From: Trema orientale
Lineage: Eukaryota > Streptophyta > Magnoliopsida > Rosales > Cannabaceae
Direction of reading: 5' to 3'
DNA: 64,000 nt
Assembly: GCA_002914845.1 (NCBI GenBank)
Contig: JXTC01000128.1
Coordinates: forward strand, 267,897 to 331,896
This document shows, piece after piece, positions 23,577 to 35,654 of the stretch. Made by a program: the position numbers and the translations under genes. The first letter of the stretch is position 1. The number at the start of each line of letters is the position of its first letter. Below the pieces are notes generated by a model. It saw only the letters and a program-made list of their open reading frames with translations. It did no database searches and was not told the origin of the DNA.

Positions 23577-24401
23577 TTGTGGTTCCATCTATTGGACCGA
23601 TCTAGGAGAATTTCAAAATCCCGAATGTTTTTAATTTTTAATTTTTTAAAAATCATCATAAAAAATCAAATTTCCAGGAAAGAAAAAAGGGTTTCTAACA
23701 CTTAATTACAAAAATACGGAAGTTAGGATTTTTCCGATCTTTGTACGGTTTTAATTAGGAAAATATCATTTTTTTTAAAAATATTTAGAAAGTTATCATT
23801 TTTAAAATAGTTACTGGTTATCGGTATCTGGAAACTAGTTACTGGAAACTGGTTAGCAGTTATATACCAGTTATAAATATTTTCGATTACTAATTACCAG
23901 TTTCTAGAAACTGGTTACTAGAAACTAGTTACTATTTTAAAAATAGTATTTTTATAAATCATTTTTAAAAAACGGTATTTTTCTAATAAAAACTATACCG
24001 CACTGTGAAAAACACAAAAGCACCGTATTTTTCCAATTTTTTTCATAAATACCGTGTATTTTCTAATTTCCCGAAGAAAAAAATTATTGGGTTAAGTAGA
24101 CAATTACCACTTTTTTCAAATGTTTAACTAAATTTACCACCACTATTAGATTCTACCACTTTTGGGAGGTAATTTGTCAAGAATCTATCAAGAATTCATC
24201 AAGAATCCGTCAAGAATCCATCAAGAATCTGTCAAGATTACCACTGACATCAAGAATCTGTCAAGAATCTGTTAAGATCATCAAGAATTCATCAAGAATT
24301 TATTTAAAAAAGTGGTATGGTGGTAGATTTAATTAATTAATTTATTCAAAATTATCTGAGCCCAAAGTCTCCTAGATCGGTCCAATAGATGGAAACCACA
24401 A
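23577..24401. mobile_element. Inverted-repeat element upstream of UBP14
   Basis: The arms TTGTGGTTCCATCTATTGGA + CCGATCTAGGAGA (23,577-23,609) and their reverse complement (24,368-24,401) differ by a single inserted base. The 760-bp interior is AT-rich and includes GAAACTAGTTACTGG-type repeats and an 11-bp minisatellite. The short young-looking arms suggest a DNA transposon. No TSD could be settled. It ends about 420 bp before the UBP14 start codon. Confidence 0.6.
24176..24305. repeat. 11-bp minisatellite (TCAAGAATCYR)n
   Basis: Head-to-tail copies of TCAAGAATCTG and variants (TCAAGAATTCA, TCAAGAATCCG), interrupted once by GATTACCACTGACA. The array is bracketed by mirrored phrases TTACCACTTTTTTCAAATG and AAAAAAGTGGTATGGTGG. 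Confidence 0.8.
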
Positions 24402-24654
24402 CTCAACCCACTCTTACTGGCCTAATTAGTTGGGCCAACCCAATGCGACACATGCTGTGAATCGTCGTATCATAGCTAGAATGTCGTTTGTTGGTTCACG
24501 TCGTTCTCGAAACGTACTACCACATCTCTGTGTCTGACTGACTCGTGTCTAAGCCAAAGCTTTACACTTTACACTTCAATCTCCATGAGTAATAGAGAGT
24601 CCAATTGGAGTAGACCATTAGAGGCGTGACTCTCTCATTCCCAAATGCCATAAG

Positions 24655-24824
24655 CATAGCAATATAAACTTTTAATCATAGGAATCCCTCCTCAGAGACT
24701 CTCTCTCTTTTGCATTAAAGGACTAAAACTTAGGGCAAAGAAAAGAATCAAACCATTCATATTCTCTCTTCTTCTTCGTCTTCTTCTGAAACCCTCCGAT
24801 TCTCCATACCCGATGCTACACCCC
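24655..24824 (+). promoter_or_regulatory. UBP14 core promoter and 5' UTR
   Basis: A TATA-like AATATAAAC lies at 24,661-24,669, about 160 bp before the start codon. It is followed by a CT-rich leader (CTCTCTCTTTTGC near 24,701 and TCTTCTTCTTCGTCTTCTTC near 24,767), which is common in plant housekeeping 5' UTRs. Confidence 0.5.
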
Positions 24825-27800
24825 ATGGACTTGCTCCGATCCAACCTGTCTCGGGTTCGGATCCCGGAGCCCACCAACCGTATCTACAAGCAGGAATGCT
24901 GCTTGTCTTTCGACACTCCGGTAATCTTCTTCATTTTTTATTTATTTAATTTTTTTTTTTTTCTGTTTGGTTACCGAGAAAGTGTGGGAAAATGGTTCCG
25001 TTTTGTTTTAGCGGAGCCACTTTGCTTTTTATTTCAATTTCTTTATTTTTTTAAAATTTAAATTCTTTAGGATTCTTAGTTTTCAGTTAGGTCTCAATTA
25101 TTTTTTTTTTTCGTTTTTTTTTTTTTTGGAATTTGTTGCTGGAAAATTCTAGGGAGTGAGTAATATACTATAGCTAATCTTTTGGCTCAATTCGAATTTA
25201 GTGTATGTTTGATTTTGAGCTCAGGTTTCTTGGATTCTTGGTTTGAAGGGTTTGTTTTCTTTGTTGTTGTGATTTTGACTTTGAATACGGGAGAAGAATA
25301 ATTTGGTGGTGAATGTCTAGGGACTTCACTCTGTTTTAGTTAAAACAGTGTAAAATGCAAATTACAAGTCAATTTTTTTGGGCAATGATTTAATAGCTTG
25401 GTTTTTGTGAAATACTAAATGAAACATTCACATTTCTGATTTGACACGCTGGGTCTACGATGTTTTGTGTTTTTAAGGAATAATTCTCAATTCGGTATAT
25501 AATATTGTGATGAATATGTTGTTGCTCTATGGTTGTTTGTTTAAATTTAACTACAAAAATGCGGATAGTTTTACATTTTGTAGCTTTACACGGTTTGAAG
25601 TTCATTTTTCTAATAGTTGTAGTTGCAATGAGTTTCAGAAATCAGAAGGTGGCTTGTTTATCGACATGACTACGTTCCTTGCTTTTGGAAAGGATTGTGT
25701 TGTTTGGAACTATGAGAAGACAGGAAATCCTGTCTATTTACATATAAAGCAAACAAAAAAGTTGGTTCCTGAAGACAGGCCTTCGAAGAAGCCTACTTTA
25801 CTGGCTATAGGTATGTCAAGATATCTATATTTGTTTCATGATGGAGGTCATCTGCTTTTGGACATTAGATTCTTTCTGTTATGTGGTTTGGTCCATGACT
25901 TTACACTAGTTTACTCATTATATAATGTTTTGGCAACAATAAGTTGTTCTTATTTCTCTGTTGTGATAAATATTCAGTTGATGAAACGAATTGAATTTGC
26001 TGATATTGAGACCTAACTGAGAGCTACACTAATTCTATATTTCGAGACTTTGTGTTGTTAAAACTGATCGCGGGAATTAAGAAGAACTTCATGATTGACT
26101 ATATAGAAGAATTGGCGGCTCTGATTATTACTTAACCATAGGGGTGGATCCTTGAATGCTTTGACTTTTGAGCTATACTAGTCTAGAACATTGATTATGA
26201 ATTTCGGGGAAATAGAAGGGAAATGGTTATTTTCCTAGTATCCAGCTTGCACGATTTTGTTTATTTGTTTGTTCCTATTTATTTGTTTTATTTATTATTT
26301 CATTTTTTAATTGCATTGCTGAAATAGGATAATAGTCTCGTATAGAGATATCCAGGCAGTTGCTCTGTTTACTAGTTATTGTCTATTCTGTGTTGGAATT
26401 GCATGTCCTGATCATTATGGTGTTCTGTAGGGGTTGATGGTGGATTTGACAACAATGAAATTGAATACGAAGAGACCTACAGTATAGTCATATTGCCTGA
26501 TTATGCAACTCTTTCATTTCCTTCTGTGGAGTTACCAGAGAAGGTGCTTATTTCCCTTTAGTTGAAATGCTTTTAAAATAATTTATGGAAGGAATAAAAG
26601 AAGTCTACCATATCAAACAAAAGTATGATTATCATATTGCAGGTAAGGTTGGCAGTTGATGCCATTTTAAGGGCTGAGGGTGCTGAGCGGAAAGAGCAAA
26701 TTGCAGCCTGGACAGCTGATAAAAAGGAAATTAGTGCATTTGCAATGAATTTGCAACAAATTGACAATGGTGTTGTTGTTCCTCCATCTGGGTGGAAATG
26801 TGCCAAGTGTGATAAAACGGAGAATCTTTGGCTAAATCTAACTGATGGATCGATTCTCTGTGGGCGGAGAAATTGGGATGGAACTGGTGGCAACAACCAT
26901 GCCGTTGAATATTATAAGGAAACAAACTATCCTCTTGCCGTAAAACTGGGGACTATTACTGCTGATTTAGAAGGAGCAGGTAATGTTAACTTGTATAGTA
27001 GACTGTTAATGTTTGTTCAAATACTTTGAGAGAGTACTGCAAGAAGGTTTTAGTGGAATAAGGGCTGTTATACTATAACTTTGTGGCCAGTTTTTTTATA
27101 TTCTTGTCCATTCCAAATTGCACTGTTTTGTTTTAACCATATTTTCTATGTCAGAAATGAGCTTCAAAATTTTCTTCCTTTTTGCTTGCGAGCACCACAG
27201 CATGCTGACAAATCTAGGCTGACCTGACTTCATAGCTTAATATTATAATATTTTATCTCTGAAGGTTTTGTATGGTTTTGTATTAGTTGGAGAGTGCTAA
27301 TGATGAGTAATTTATTGTGGCAGCTCAGATGTTTTCTCTTACCCAGAGGATGAAAGTGTTCTAGATCCACTTCTAGCACAACATCTAGCATTTTTTGGCA
27401 TAGATTTTTCATCATTGCAGAAGGTTAGTATCTCTTTGAACCGTGTTCCAGTTGTGTGGGAGAAGTTGTATTCAAAGACAAACCGGGAAAAAAAAAAATG
27501 TTTCTAGTGGCTAGAGGACTTGTGGATCATTGATCTAACTAGTATGTATTTACAGTTTTCACTGTAGAGGGAATTGATGATATCCATACAGGTGCTCAGC
27601 GCTTAGATTTTAAAACAAAGAATTTTGTACACAAAAAGCCAATAAATAACTAAATAAAATAAAATAAATAATTTAAAGGTTAGTAACCTAATGAGTTTGA
27701 ATTTGGTAATACCTTTTGAAGCAGTCCAATCAAATGAAGGACCTCTGATTTTCTAATTTTGTGGACCTGCTATGTTCCTTTTAATGTTTTTCCATATCGT

Positions 27801-30800
27801 ATAATAATATCAATAGTTGTGTTCCTCCTTATTTGTTTATTTATTTATTTTAATTTTTTCCAGACAGAAATGACTACTGCTGAAAGAGAACTCGACCAGA
27901 ATACGAATTATGATTGGAACCGGATCCAAGAAAGTGGACAAGAAATGGAACCGATTTGTGGACCTGGTTACACAGGGCTTGTCAATCTTGGAAATAGGTA
28001 ATTTTGGTCGGTTATAGTGCTGCTTGGGCTATTTTATTTGTTTGAAATACCCTGTATCCTCATTTTGTTTTCTTGCAGCTGCTACCTCGCAGCAACTATG
28101 CAAGTTGTGTTCTCAACACACTCGTTCTATACACGGTTGGTTATTGTTTTCATTATTATTATTCCTTTCATTGTTCAATTTAGTTATAGAAATTGATGTT
28201 CACTTTGTGAATTGTTTATGCATTTTTTGAGTTTTTGGTATCATGGATTATTACCTTTTCAGGTACTACAAGAACCAAAATTTAAAATTGGCTTTTGGGC
28301 TGGCTCCTGCTGATCCCACTGTAGACCTGAATATGCAGTTGTAAGTAGCAAGCACATATTATCTCCAAAAGAAAAAAAAAAAGAGAGAGAGAGAAGAAAA
28401 GTAGTTAGCACTTTTGTAAAATAGTTCCTATGCTTTCCTGATACACCAGTCATGTGTATTTACAAAGCTGTCATATTGTATGGCAGAACAAAGCTGGGAC
28501 ATGGTTTGCTATCTGGTAAATACTCTGTTCCATCTCAGGAGGTATGTAACCTAGATAAATAAATTTCTTTAAACTTGTGATTTCTGCTTCTTGTTGTTTT
28601 ATATCATGTAATTTATCATCCAGGGAAATGATGCTGCTACCCCAACAGCGACTGCTGTAAGTTTCCGTTAGTTATTCCTCAATGTTTTTGTTTCACTGGT
28701 GCAAGTTTTTGCTTCTTCTGCAATTCACCATTTTTTTCTTTTATTTTTTTGTGACCATTTAGTTATTTTAGTTTGGATATGGATTGTTTCAGTGTGCATG
28801 CTTATGCACGCTTGTGAGCATACTCCGGTGATTTTCCTTGACTTGTTTTGTTCTTCTCTTGCTTTTTCCACCTTCTACAAAAACTAGAAACAGGAAGGAA
28901 TACCACCTCGTATGTTCAAAGCTGTTATTGCTGCCAGCCACCCTGAATTTTCTACCATGAGACAGCAGGTACATTTACCATATTTCAATTCCAGATTATC
29001 ATGAATGAGATGCATTTCTTGCATATGATACTTGTGATTAATCATAAGTACACACACTTTTGGAACACTCTTCTCATAATGTACATTCAAGTGCAATTTT
29101 GGAAATTCGTCTATTTAATTTTTTAAGCTCTGCAATTTACTCTTTTGAAGACTTGAAACAACTTCTGTTTAGGATGCCCTGGAGTTTTTCCTACATTTTC
29201 TCGACCAAGTTGAACGAGCTAATGCTGGGAAACCTGAGGTTGATCCTGCAAGGTGCTTCAGGTTCGGTGTTGAAGATCGTATTCAGTGTTCATCTGGAAA
29301 AGTTGCTTACAATAGAAGGCTTGACTATATTCTTTCTCTAAATATCCCATTGCATGCAGCTTCTAATAAAGGTAATTGAGCTTGTTTGGGAATAGTTAAA
29401 ACTAGAGCATTCATATCAAATTTCACATTGTTATGTTTTCATTTTGATATTTCAGATGAACTTGGAGCCTTTCAGAAACTAAAAGCTGAAAAAATTTCAG
29501 AAGGGAAGGAAGTGTAAGTTCAATTTATTTTGATGCTAAGTTTCTACCTTGGTTTGTTATTTTTGGAACTTTTAGCTAAGCATGTCTATATCTTGCAGAT
29601 CCAGTGATGAGATTGTACGCCCAAGGGTGCCTCTTAGAGCATGCCTTGCAAGCTTTTCATCTCCAGAGGAGATACATGATTTTTACAGTACTGCATTGAA
29701 GGCAAAAACAACAGCTGTCAAGTAAGCCTAATTGAACTGCAATGAACTTAATATATTTCACTAATATCCTTTGTATCTGTTAAAATAATTCTGAAGTAAC
29801 TTGAAGAGATATCTCATTTTCCCATCAATTTTGAATAAAGCCTTGGTTATTCTATGTTACATGTACTGAGTTTTTCAGAGGCCCTGATGCGATGTAGTTC
29901 ACAATCTTCCTTATGTTGGTTGGAGTCTTGTTACCAAGTTTAAAGATAAACCAAATAGGTTCTAAATCAAAATAATTTGCAGGAAACAGTTGTTTCTCTA
30001 TTATGTTACCATATTTTCCTTGGTACTTTGCAGGACTACAGGTCTAACTTCGTTCCCTGATTACCTAGTTTTGCACATGCGGAAATTTGTTATGGAGGAG
30101 GGTTGGGTGCCCAAGAAGCTGGGTATGTCTTCTATTTTTTCGTTTAATTTTTTATTTTCACCTTTCTTTCAACATTTTTGGTACACTAATTCCTCCCCCC
30201 CCCCCCCCCCGGTATCTTTTAATCCAGATGTCTATGTAGATGTTCCCGATATTATAGATATTAGTCACATGCGCAGCAAGGGATTTCAACCTGGGGAGGA
30301 GATCTTACCAGAGGGTGGTAGGTGTTTCATTGTAGTACGTTTAATTCCCAATTCAAACCAACCCATAATCCCCTCCCCCTCCAGTAAAAAGACAAAGGAA
30401 AAACATGTTTATGTGTAAGCCGAAACTTTTATTTATCTTCTTTAGTTCACATTGGAATTGATCACGTGTTTTTCTTGGCATTTTTTTAATGATTGCGCAG
30501 TTCCTGGCGATGAGGCTGAATCAAGTATACCTCTTGCCAATGAGGATATTGTAGCTCAGCTTGTTTCAATGGGGTTTAGCCATCTTCATTGTCAGAAGGC
30601 TGCCATTAATACCTCAAATGCTGGAGTAGAAGAGGCTATGAATTGGCTACTTTCTCACATGGATGACGCAGGTAATTAATTTAATATGCTCAAAAGGATA
30701 TTTCTCTAGGTTTAGAAACAAGTCATTGGCGTGATTTTGAATTTGACTGTAGTTATGCTTCATTGTAGTAACTAATATTTAGTGCTCTGTTTCCAGATAT

Positions 30801-31715
30801 AGATACTCCTATATCCCAAGGTGGAGAAACTGTGGTTGACCAATCAAAACTTGAGATGTTGATTTCATTCGGATTTCAAGAAGAAGTTGCTCGGAAGGCA
30901 CTGAAAGCATCGGTAATTTCATTACATTAGCTTACATTACTTTTGAAAAATGTTATCTTATCCTCCCTTTTCTCTATTTGTAGTCAGTAAAACTTCTACG
31001 TTCTCTGGCAGATATAATATATATTTGAATGTATATTCCAATTTCCTACACACTTCAGTTCTTTTCCCATTCCTGCTTCTTGCTGCAAAGATGTATCATT
31101 GTTTCGTGTTTCACAGGGTGGTGACATTGAGAAAGCAACGGATTGGATATTCAACAATCCTGATGCTTCTGCTTCATCTGATATGGATGCTACAACATCG
31201 AAAGCAACTTCTAATCCAGCTGATATTGGGCTGCCTGACGGGGGAGGAAGTTAGTATCTTACTCCAATTCATTTGTTCGTTTGTTTATGTGTTTCTGATG
31301 TTTGATAAATAACTAGTTTTTAAGTGTTGCATTTTGTTTGTGTTTGTGTTTGTGCATGTCTTGGTGGATTGTCCGAACAATAGTTATTGGAAGGAAGAGA
31401 TAAAAGTACTCATTTGATAATCTAGAAAATGCGTAGTATTTTACAACTTGGGGGGATATGGCAGAGTGGTCTGGTCTTATTACCAATTGAAAAATTCTTA
31501 TCCTAATTCCCAATTTTTTAACTTGACTTTATGCAGGATACAAACTTATGGGAATTGTAAGCCACATTGGAACCTCTACTCAATGCGGGCATTACGTGGC
31601 TCACATTTTCAAAGATGGGAGATGGGTTATTTTTAACGATGACAAGGTCGGGGCTTCCATTAATCCTCCCAAGGACATGGGATATCTATACTTCTTTGAG
31701 AGGCTCAACAGTTAG
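24825..31715 (+). CDS. UBP14: Ubiquitin carboxyl-terminal hydrolase 14 (USP5/isopeptidase T type), 20 exons, 802 aa
   Basis: A cysteine deubiquitinase that takes apart free polyubiquitin chains. Exons: 24825-24920, 25639-25810, 26431-26543, 26643-26979, 27329-27423, 27864-27997, 28079-28135, 28263-28340, 28487-28541, 28624-28656, 28888-28968, 29173-29371, 29456-29513, 29599-29721, 30034-30122, 30228-30317, 30501-30671, 30797-30912, 31117-31249, 31537-31715. All junctions are GT-AG and the exons sum to 2,409 nt with no stop. Domains: UBP zinc finger with C180/C183 (CAKC), C200 and H213; Cys box GLVNLGNSCYLAAT with nucleophile C317; two UBA domains (~617-657, MGF; ~676-714, FGF); His box [10 protein letters not shown] with H762, then FNDDKV. 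The length is close to Arabidopsis UBP14. The start at 24,825 (MDLLRSNL) fits the family; an in-frame ATG lies 12 nt upstream. It appears intact. The neighbouring - strand cyclins are convergent, and pieces of its 3' exons are duplicated downstream. Confidence 0.95.
30195..30210 (+). repeat. C homopolymer (16 C) in a UBP14 intron
   Basis: A run of 16 C begins 33 bp before the start of exon 16 (30,228), within the intron's pyrimidine-rich 3' part. Confidence 0.9.
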
Positions 31716-32569
31716 AGATACGAGGTTTCGATGCTCAAAGACATGCAAAAGGTGTAGGAGACACTCAATAGTGGAAAGTTTTGCAGAAACTCAGCAACCT
31801 AATTTAGTACTTTTTTTGTCTGATGTAGCATGTGATTTTTGCGATGCCCCTTGTCTGGGGATGGTTTCGTTTTCCATCAGCAATAGCCATTCTGTTTTTG
31901 GTTGCAAATTTCCCGAGTACAGCTGATATCTCTGCACTTTTTTCCTCCTCTAACATTAGACATTCAGAGTCTCAAGTTACCTTGTACCTTCAACAATTGA
32001 GTCATTCATCGGACCGATTTTTCTTGGTGATAAATCTGAAAGTTTTTTATGCTCTTTCCTATGTGCATTTCTTCCCCCCCAACATTTTTATAAAGTAATA
32101 GATTAGTCGTTTCTTCTTGTGCTTGTATAATGTCACAGCAATAGAATTTCTCATGGAATACACTTTAGAGGAGAGAATTGCAATTAGGAGAGGAAGCAAA
32201 AAGTATATCACATCTCATCATGTGTCCAATTATTGACTTTGTAACTTTAAGATTACAAACAATATTATATTGAAAGCAAACCAAGAGTATCGAAAGTGAA
32301 TCCAGTTGAAAATTTCTCAGAGAAGAAATGATAACAAAAATCAGTAATAGCACGTAGTGAAAAGAGGGTGAGAGATGACAAAAATCAGTTGACAAACAAT
32401 TCCCCTAAAGCTCGCCCATTATCTACCTAAGTGGAAAGTTTAACGGCATATTTTCGCTTTCTTCTGCTGTCTTTGTTACCGACGTAGTCTTCTCCACTTT
32501 CTTCTTTTCTTTATCAGCTACTCCCCGCAAGCTTGTGTTGGTATTATCTGTTTAATCCCTCAATTTGTT
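31716..32569 (+). other. UBP14 3' UTR and intergenic spacer
   Basis: The first ~400 bp are T-rich and read like a 3' UTR (last T-rich segment near 32,040-32,100, with ATAAAGTAATAG at ~32,090). The rest (32,160-32,570) is unremarkable. The short frames in this stretch have no recognisable motif. Confidence 0.45.
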
Positions 32570-32584
32570 TACTTTTGACTCTGC

Positions 32585-32720
32585 AAGATAGTTACATAGT
32601 TATGGGAACTATAGGCCACATTGGCACATGGAATTGAACCTCTACTCAATGTGGCCACTACATGGGGAGTGAGCTAAGCTAACATCTGTATAGATGGCAA
32701 GGAGGGGCACAGGTAATATA
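32585..32720 (+). pseudogene. UBP14 last-exon relic 1
   Basis: AGTTATGGGAACTATAGGCC + ACATTGG, and then CTCTACTCAATGTGGCCACT + ACATGG, align with the start of UBP14 exon 20 (31,537 onward). The His-box peptide QCGHY is still readable. About 13 extra bases (CACATGGAATTGA) separate the two parts, a feature partly shared with relic 2. The following GAGCTAAGCTAACAT is also shared with relic 2 and not with UBP14, so the relics descend from one already altered copy. Confidence 0.75.
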
Positions 32721-32875
32721 CACACTTTTTTGAGAGGCTTAACAATTGTGGCTGTCATTGTTCTATCATCTAAACTTATAATTAAAAGAAAAAGTCATTA
32801 TAAACAGCAAATGGTGCACCAGTTCTGAACTAGACCATTCTGGGGCCCTTAAAACACCAGCTATTTACAGCGGAC

Positions 32876-35063
32876 TTATTCAGCTGGCTCGTTTTCACCT
32901 TGCCCTTCATCAGGAACCACTTGAGCTGGTTCGTGGATAATTCGCAATTGATCAAGAGCCCATTGATTCATCCATTGCGCAACATCAGGACACGATTCAT
33001 ATAGCAGTTGCTGTTCATCAGGAGTCATTTGATTTAAGAGTCGCACTTTATTAATCAATTCACGTATCGATTGTGCTAGCACGGGGTCACCTTGCACTTG
33101 ATCAGGAACCAATTCATCTGGCTCAAAAAATCCAAATATGACAAAACCTTTCCCCATAAGCCATTCCATCTGTCCACCTAAGTGGGAAGTCCAACTGCAT
33201 ATCTTTGCCACCTTCTGCCTCATTTTGTATCTCAGTTGTGGTCACCAGTGCTTTCTCCTTGCCTTTAACAGCTGCTGGTCTCTGCGAGCTTGTGCTGGCT
33301 TCCGATTGTTCTCCCTCATTTGCTACTTGTCCAAATTCTAAAGCAGGGTTGCTCAGATATTTGATCAGCAGCTTGTTTAGATTCTTCAGCATCGGATTGA
33401 TCATAAAATTTCCCGAATTTCCAGCAGCGGCTTGCTCCGATATCAGCAGCAGCTTATTCTCTAAAAGACCACTTTCAGGAGAAAGTTTCAACTCTTTGCA
33501 CATAATAACCATTGAAGGTATGAATGTCACTGCCTGCTTCTGAAATCACAAAAAAATCATTAAGTTGCACACAATCTTATAGGATATAAGACTTGTTTCT
33601 GTTGCCTTCACCTTTGTGATGATTTTTTTGGAACGTAGTTCATAATAAAAGCTCGAATACCGGGCAGGACAGGTGCATAAGGAAGTGGCTAGAAGAGCTA
33701 CTGCTGCGACAACTGAAGGCTTGTAACTTGTGAAAAAGAGATCTGCTTTAAAAATTTGAAAGAGTGATATATATTGATCAGAAATGGATCTTTACATGTC
33801 CATGTAGGAAAATAAGGAACAGAAAGGTACTAGTTTGAAATGTTTAGAGCATAACTCGACAATGTAACTCAAGTCATGCTTGATTATTATACAAGGAAAG
33901 TTGCAGACAGTTTGGATCTCATTCTCAATAGCTTGTGCTCTCTAAAAAACTAATAGAAAACGCTAAAGAAATCGCATTAGTAAACAAAATTTGCAACTCT
34001 CGTTACCGCTTTGTGCATGTATAAGAATCTTGTTGGTAGTTATGCGGTTAATGCTACAGATTGGGTCCGACATAGGTTCAAAGTAGCGCAGGAAGCAAAA
34101 GGGTGTAACGGCACGCAATTCCCATTCGAGTTTTTTGAAAACGTGAAGCTCCATGGCATGGAATTCCTTTCGCGTAATAGCATGGAGATCTGGTTGTATT
34201 GCCTGTTCAAAGAAAATTTCCTTGAGAAGAGAGCAAGCGCAGAACGAACAAAGACATGGAGAACATAATTTGCAAAAAAATTTACCTGAAGTTTAGGAAT
34301 GGTGAAATTTTGGTTCCTCATCTTCCAAGCAAGTGTAAGGCAACAGAGAGCGAGGAGGTCCAAACACCGTGGACTCTGAGAAAGCGGATGTAAGCAACTC
34401 ATGAGGATAACAAAGATGTTATAATGTATACCAAAGATTGTAAAAATTCAGGACTCACGTCACTCGTACAATTTTCCTTCGTAATGACGCGATCAAAATA
34501 ATTCATGGCAAGATACGGTATGATAGGCTCAAAATTTTCGCACTTGGAGTACTGCAAGAAATGGAAGGAAAAAAAAAAATAAAAAAGAAAAGAAAGAAGC
34601 AAACAGGATATCTATTAGTTGCTATTGCCTAAATAAAATGGTAGAAATGTGACAAGTTTATAATCATGAATACGAGAACCATAGATTATAAAAACTACTA
34701 TACAAACTACAAATAGACCGAAGAAAGATTTAGAACAATATGCAACCTTTATGTACAAATTAACGAATTACTCAAAGAATAGAAAAAGTGCCTTTCCAAA
34801 TTATCAGATTAGAAAACAGTTTGATAATTTTCTATCCAACCAAACAGAGGCATTCAAATTAACATAAGATATGTTCCTGATCAAGAACAAGTAATTACTT
34901 TGAATATTACGAGCTGAGCCCTGCGACGCACGTACTTGAGAATTTCTTCACCTATCTCGGTGGCCATAAACAAGGACTCGACGCCTAAGTATGTCTTTAA
35001 ACCTTGGTCTTCACTTAGAGAAAATGGATTATACGGATCATAATCCGGTAAGTTCAACCACAT
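32876..35063 (-). CDS. D-type cyclin-like gene, copy A, with a 1-bp frameshift in the C-terminal tail
   Basis: A predicted CDK-activating cyclin. Exons (- strand): 35063-34899, 34551-34432, 34375-34286, 34202-34007, 33742-33612, 33539 onward. An alternative donor GTGAGT would end exon 2 at 34,459; the longer form matches the paralogues. Cyclin-box blocks are YLAMNYFDRVI and LLALCCLTLAWKM (N lobe), then AVTPFCFLRYF and KPSVVAAVALLA (C lobe). The pattern resembles CYCD6, with no LxCxE Rb-binding motif. Within 33,141-33,151 one extra base relative to copy B shifts the frame, giving a 372-aa product ending at 33,123. The original frame stays open beyond, through LVPDQVQGDP, VVPDEGQGE and a stop at 32,876. 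Either a recent mutation or a base-call error; both cyclin lobes are unaffected. Confidence 0.7.
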
Positions 35064-35099
35064 TTTGGCCAGAAAGGAGGGAAGAAAGCTTTTGTTTGC

Positions 35100-35130
35100 A
35101 AACAAAAGAAAGAAAGAAAGAAAGAAAATG
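35100..35130. repeat. (AAAG)n microsatellite in the 5' leader of cyclin copy A
   Basis: AGAAAGAAAGAAAGAAAG just upstream of the start codon. The same short tract precedes copy B at ~38,898-38,921 and is degenerate before copy C, so it was part of the duplicated unit. Confidence 0.85.
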
Positions 35131-35234
35131 GTTGAGAAAATGTAGAGGGCGCTCTGGATTCTTTTTTCCGGAAATTATTTAGAAAATGTGTAAAATAAAG
35201 ACTGTTTTCTTTGACTGAAAACTTTTTCTGGCAT

Positions 35235-35244
35235 GGCGGGAAAA
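35235..35244 (-). promoter_or_regulatory. E2F-type site upstream of cyclin copy A
   Basis: On the gene's strand it reads TTTTCCCGCC, a match to the plant E2F core TTTCCCGC, 172 bp before the start codon. The equivalent place in copy B is GGCGGCAAA (39,017) and in copy C GGAAGGGAAA (43,043), both degraded. In the interrupted fourth unit GGCGGGAAA is intact (43,830). Function is inferred. Confidence 0.45.
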
Positions 35245-35274
35245 CATAACGACCGTTTCCCACTTTTTCTACCT

Positions 35275-35625
35275 TTAATCTTCACTTTGTGTCGTTTTTG
35301 AGTTCCTTTTCGTTTGATATGTTGGTGTCGTTTTAACGCAGTTATCCTTGGCTTTCTTATTTATTGATATATTTTTATTGTTGTCGTCTTATAGTCTGTG
35401 TTCTTTCTTCAATTGATATTGTTTTATAGGTCATCACCGTTTTAAAATTTAGTGTCGTTTCTTTAGTTGATGCCGTTTTGTGGGGTAGTGTTGTTTTTTT
35501 AAGTTGATGTCGTTTTCATATCATGTCCCGTTCTCGTTATCGCTTTCAGTTGATGCCTTGTTTAGCTACTAGTGCCATTGCTCATGTTATTGTCGTTTTT
35601 TCCGGAAAAAGGTTGGTATTTATAA
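35275..35625. repeat. Degenerate GTCGTTTT repeat tract, upstream of cyclin copy A
   Basis: GTCGTTT, GCCGTTTT and close variants recur every ~15-35 bp, separated by T-rich spacers (for example at 35,290, 35,328, 35,451 and 35,508). It does not code. The same kind of tract lies upstream of every cyclin unit. Confidence 0.65.
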
Positions 35626-35654
35626 CTTTTTGCGTCTCTGAATATTTTTGGACA

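Noticed and set aside
24176-24305. CRISPR-like regular repeats
   Set aside because: The units are 11 bp, head to tail, without spacers, in a plant genome; this is a minisatellite.
25507-26016. 169-aa open frame in the UBP14 region
   Set aside because: It reads through exon 2 and both adjacent introns in one frame; the splice sites and family alignment show only 25,639-25,810 is coding.
29990-30418. 142-aa open frame with a Pro run
   Set aside because: It joins UBP14 exons 15-16 through their intron; the Pro run is the intronic C homopolymer.
33205-33543. + strand frames opposite the last exons of cyclins A and B (also 36,977-37,294 and 40,877-41,254)
   Set aside because: Antisense shadows of the Glu/Ser-rich cyclin linker; conserved only because the sense strand is.
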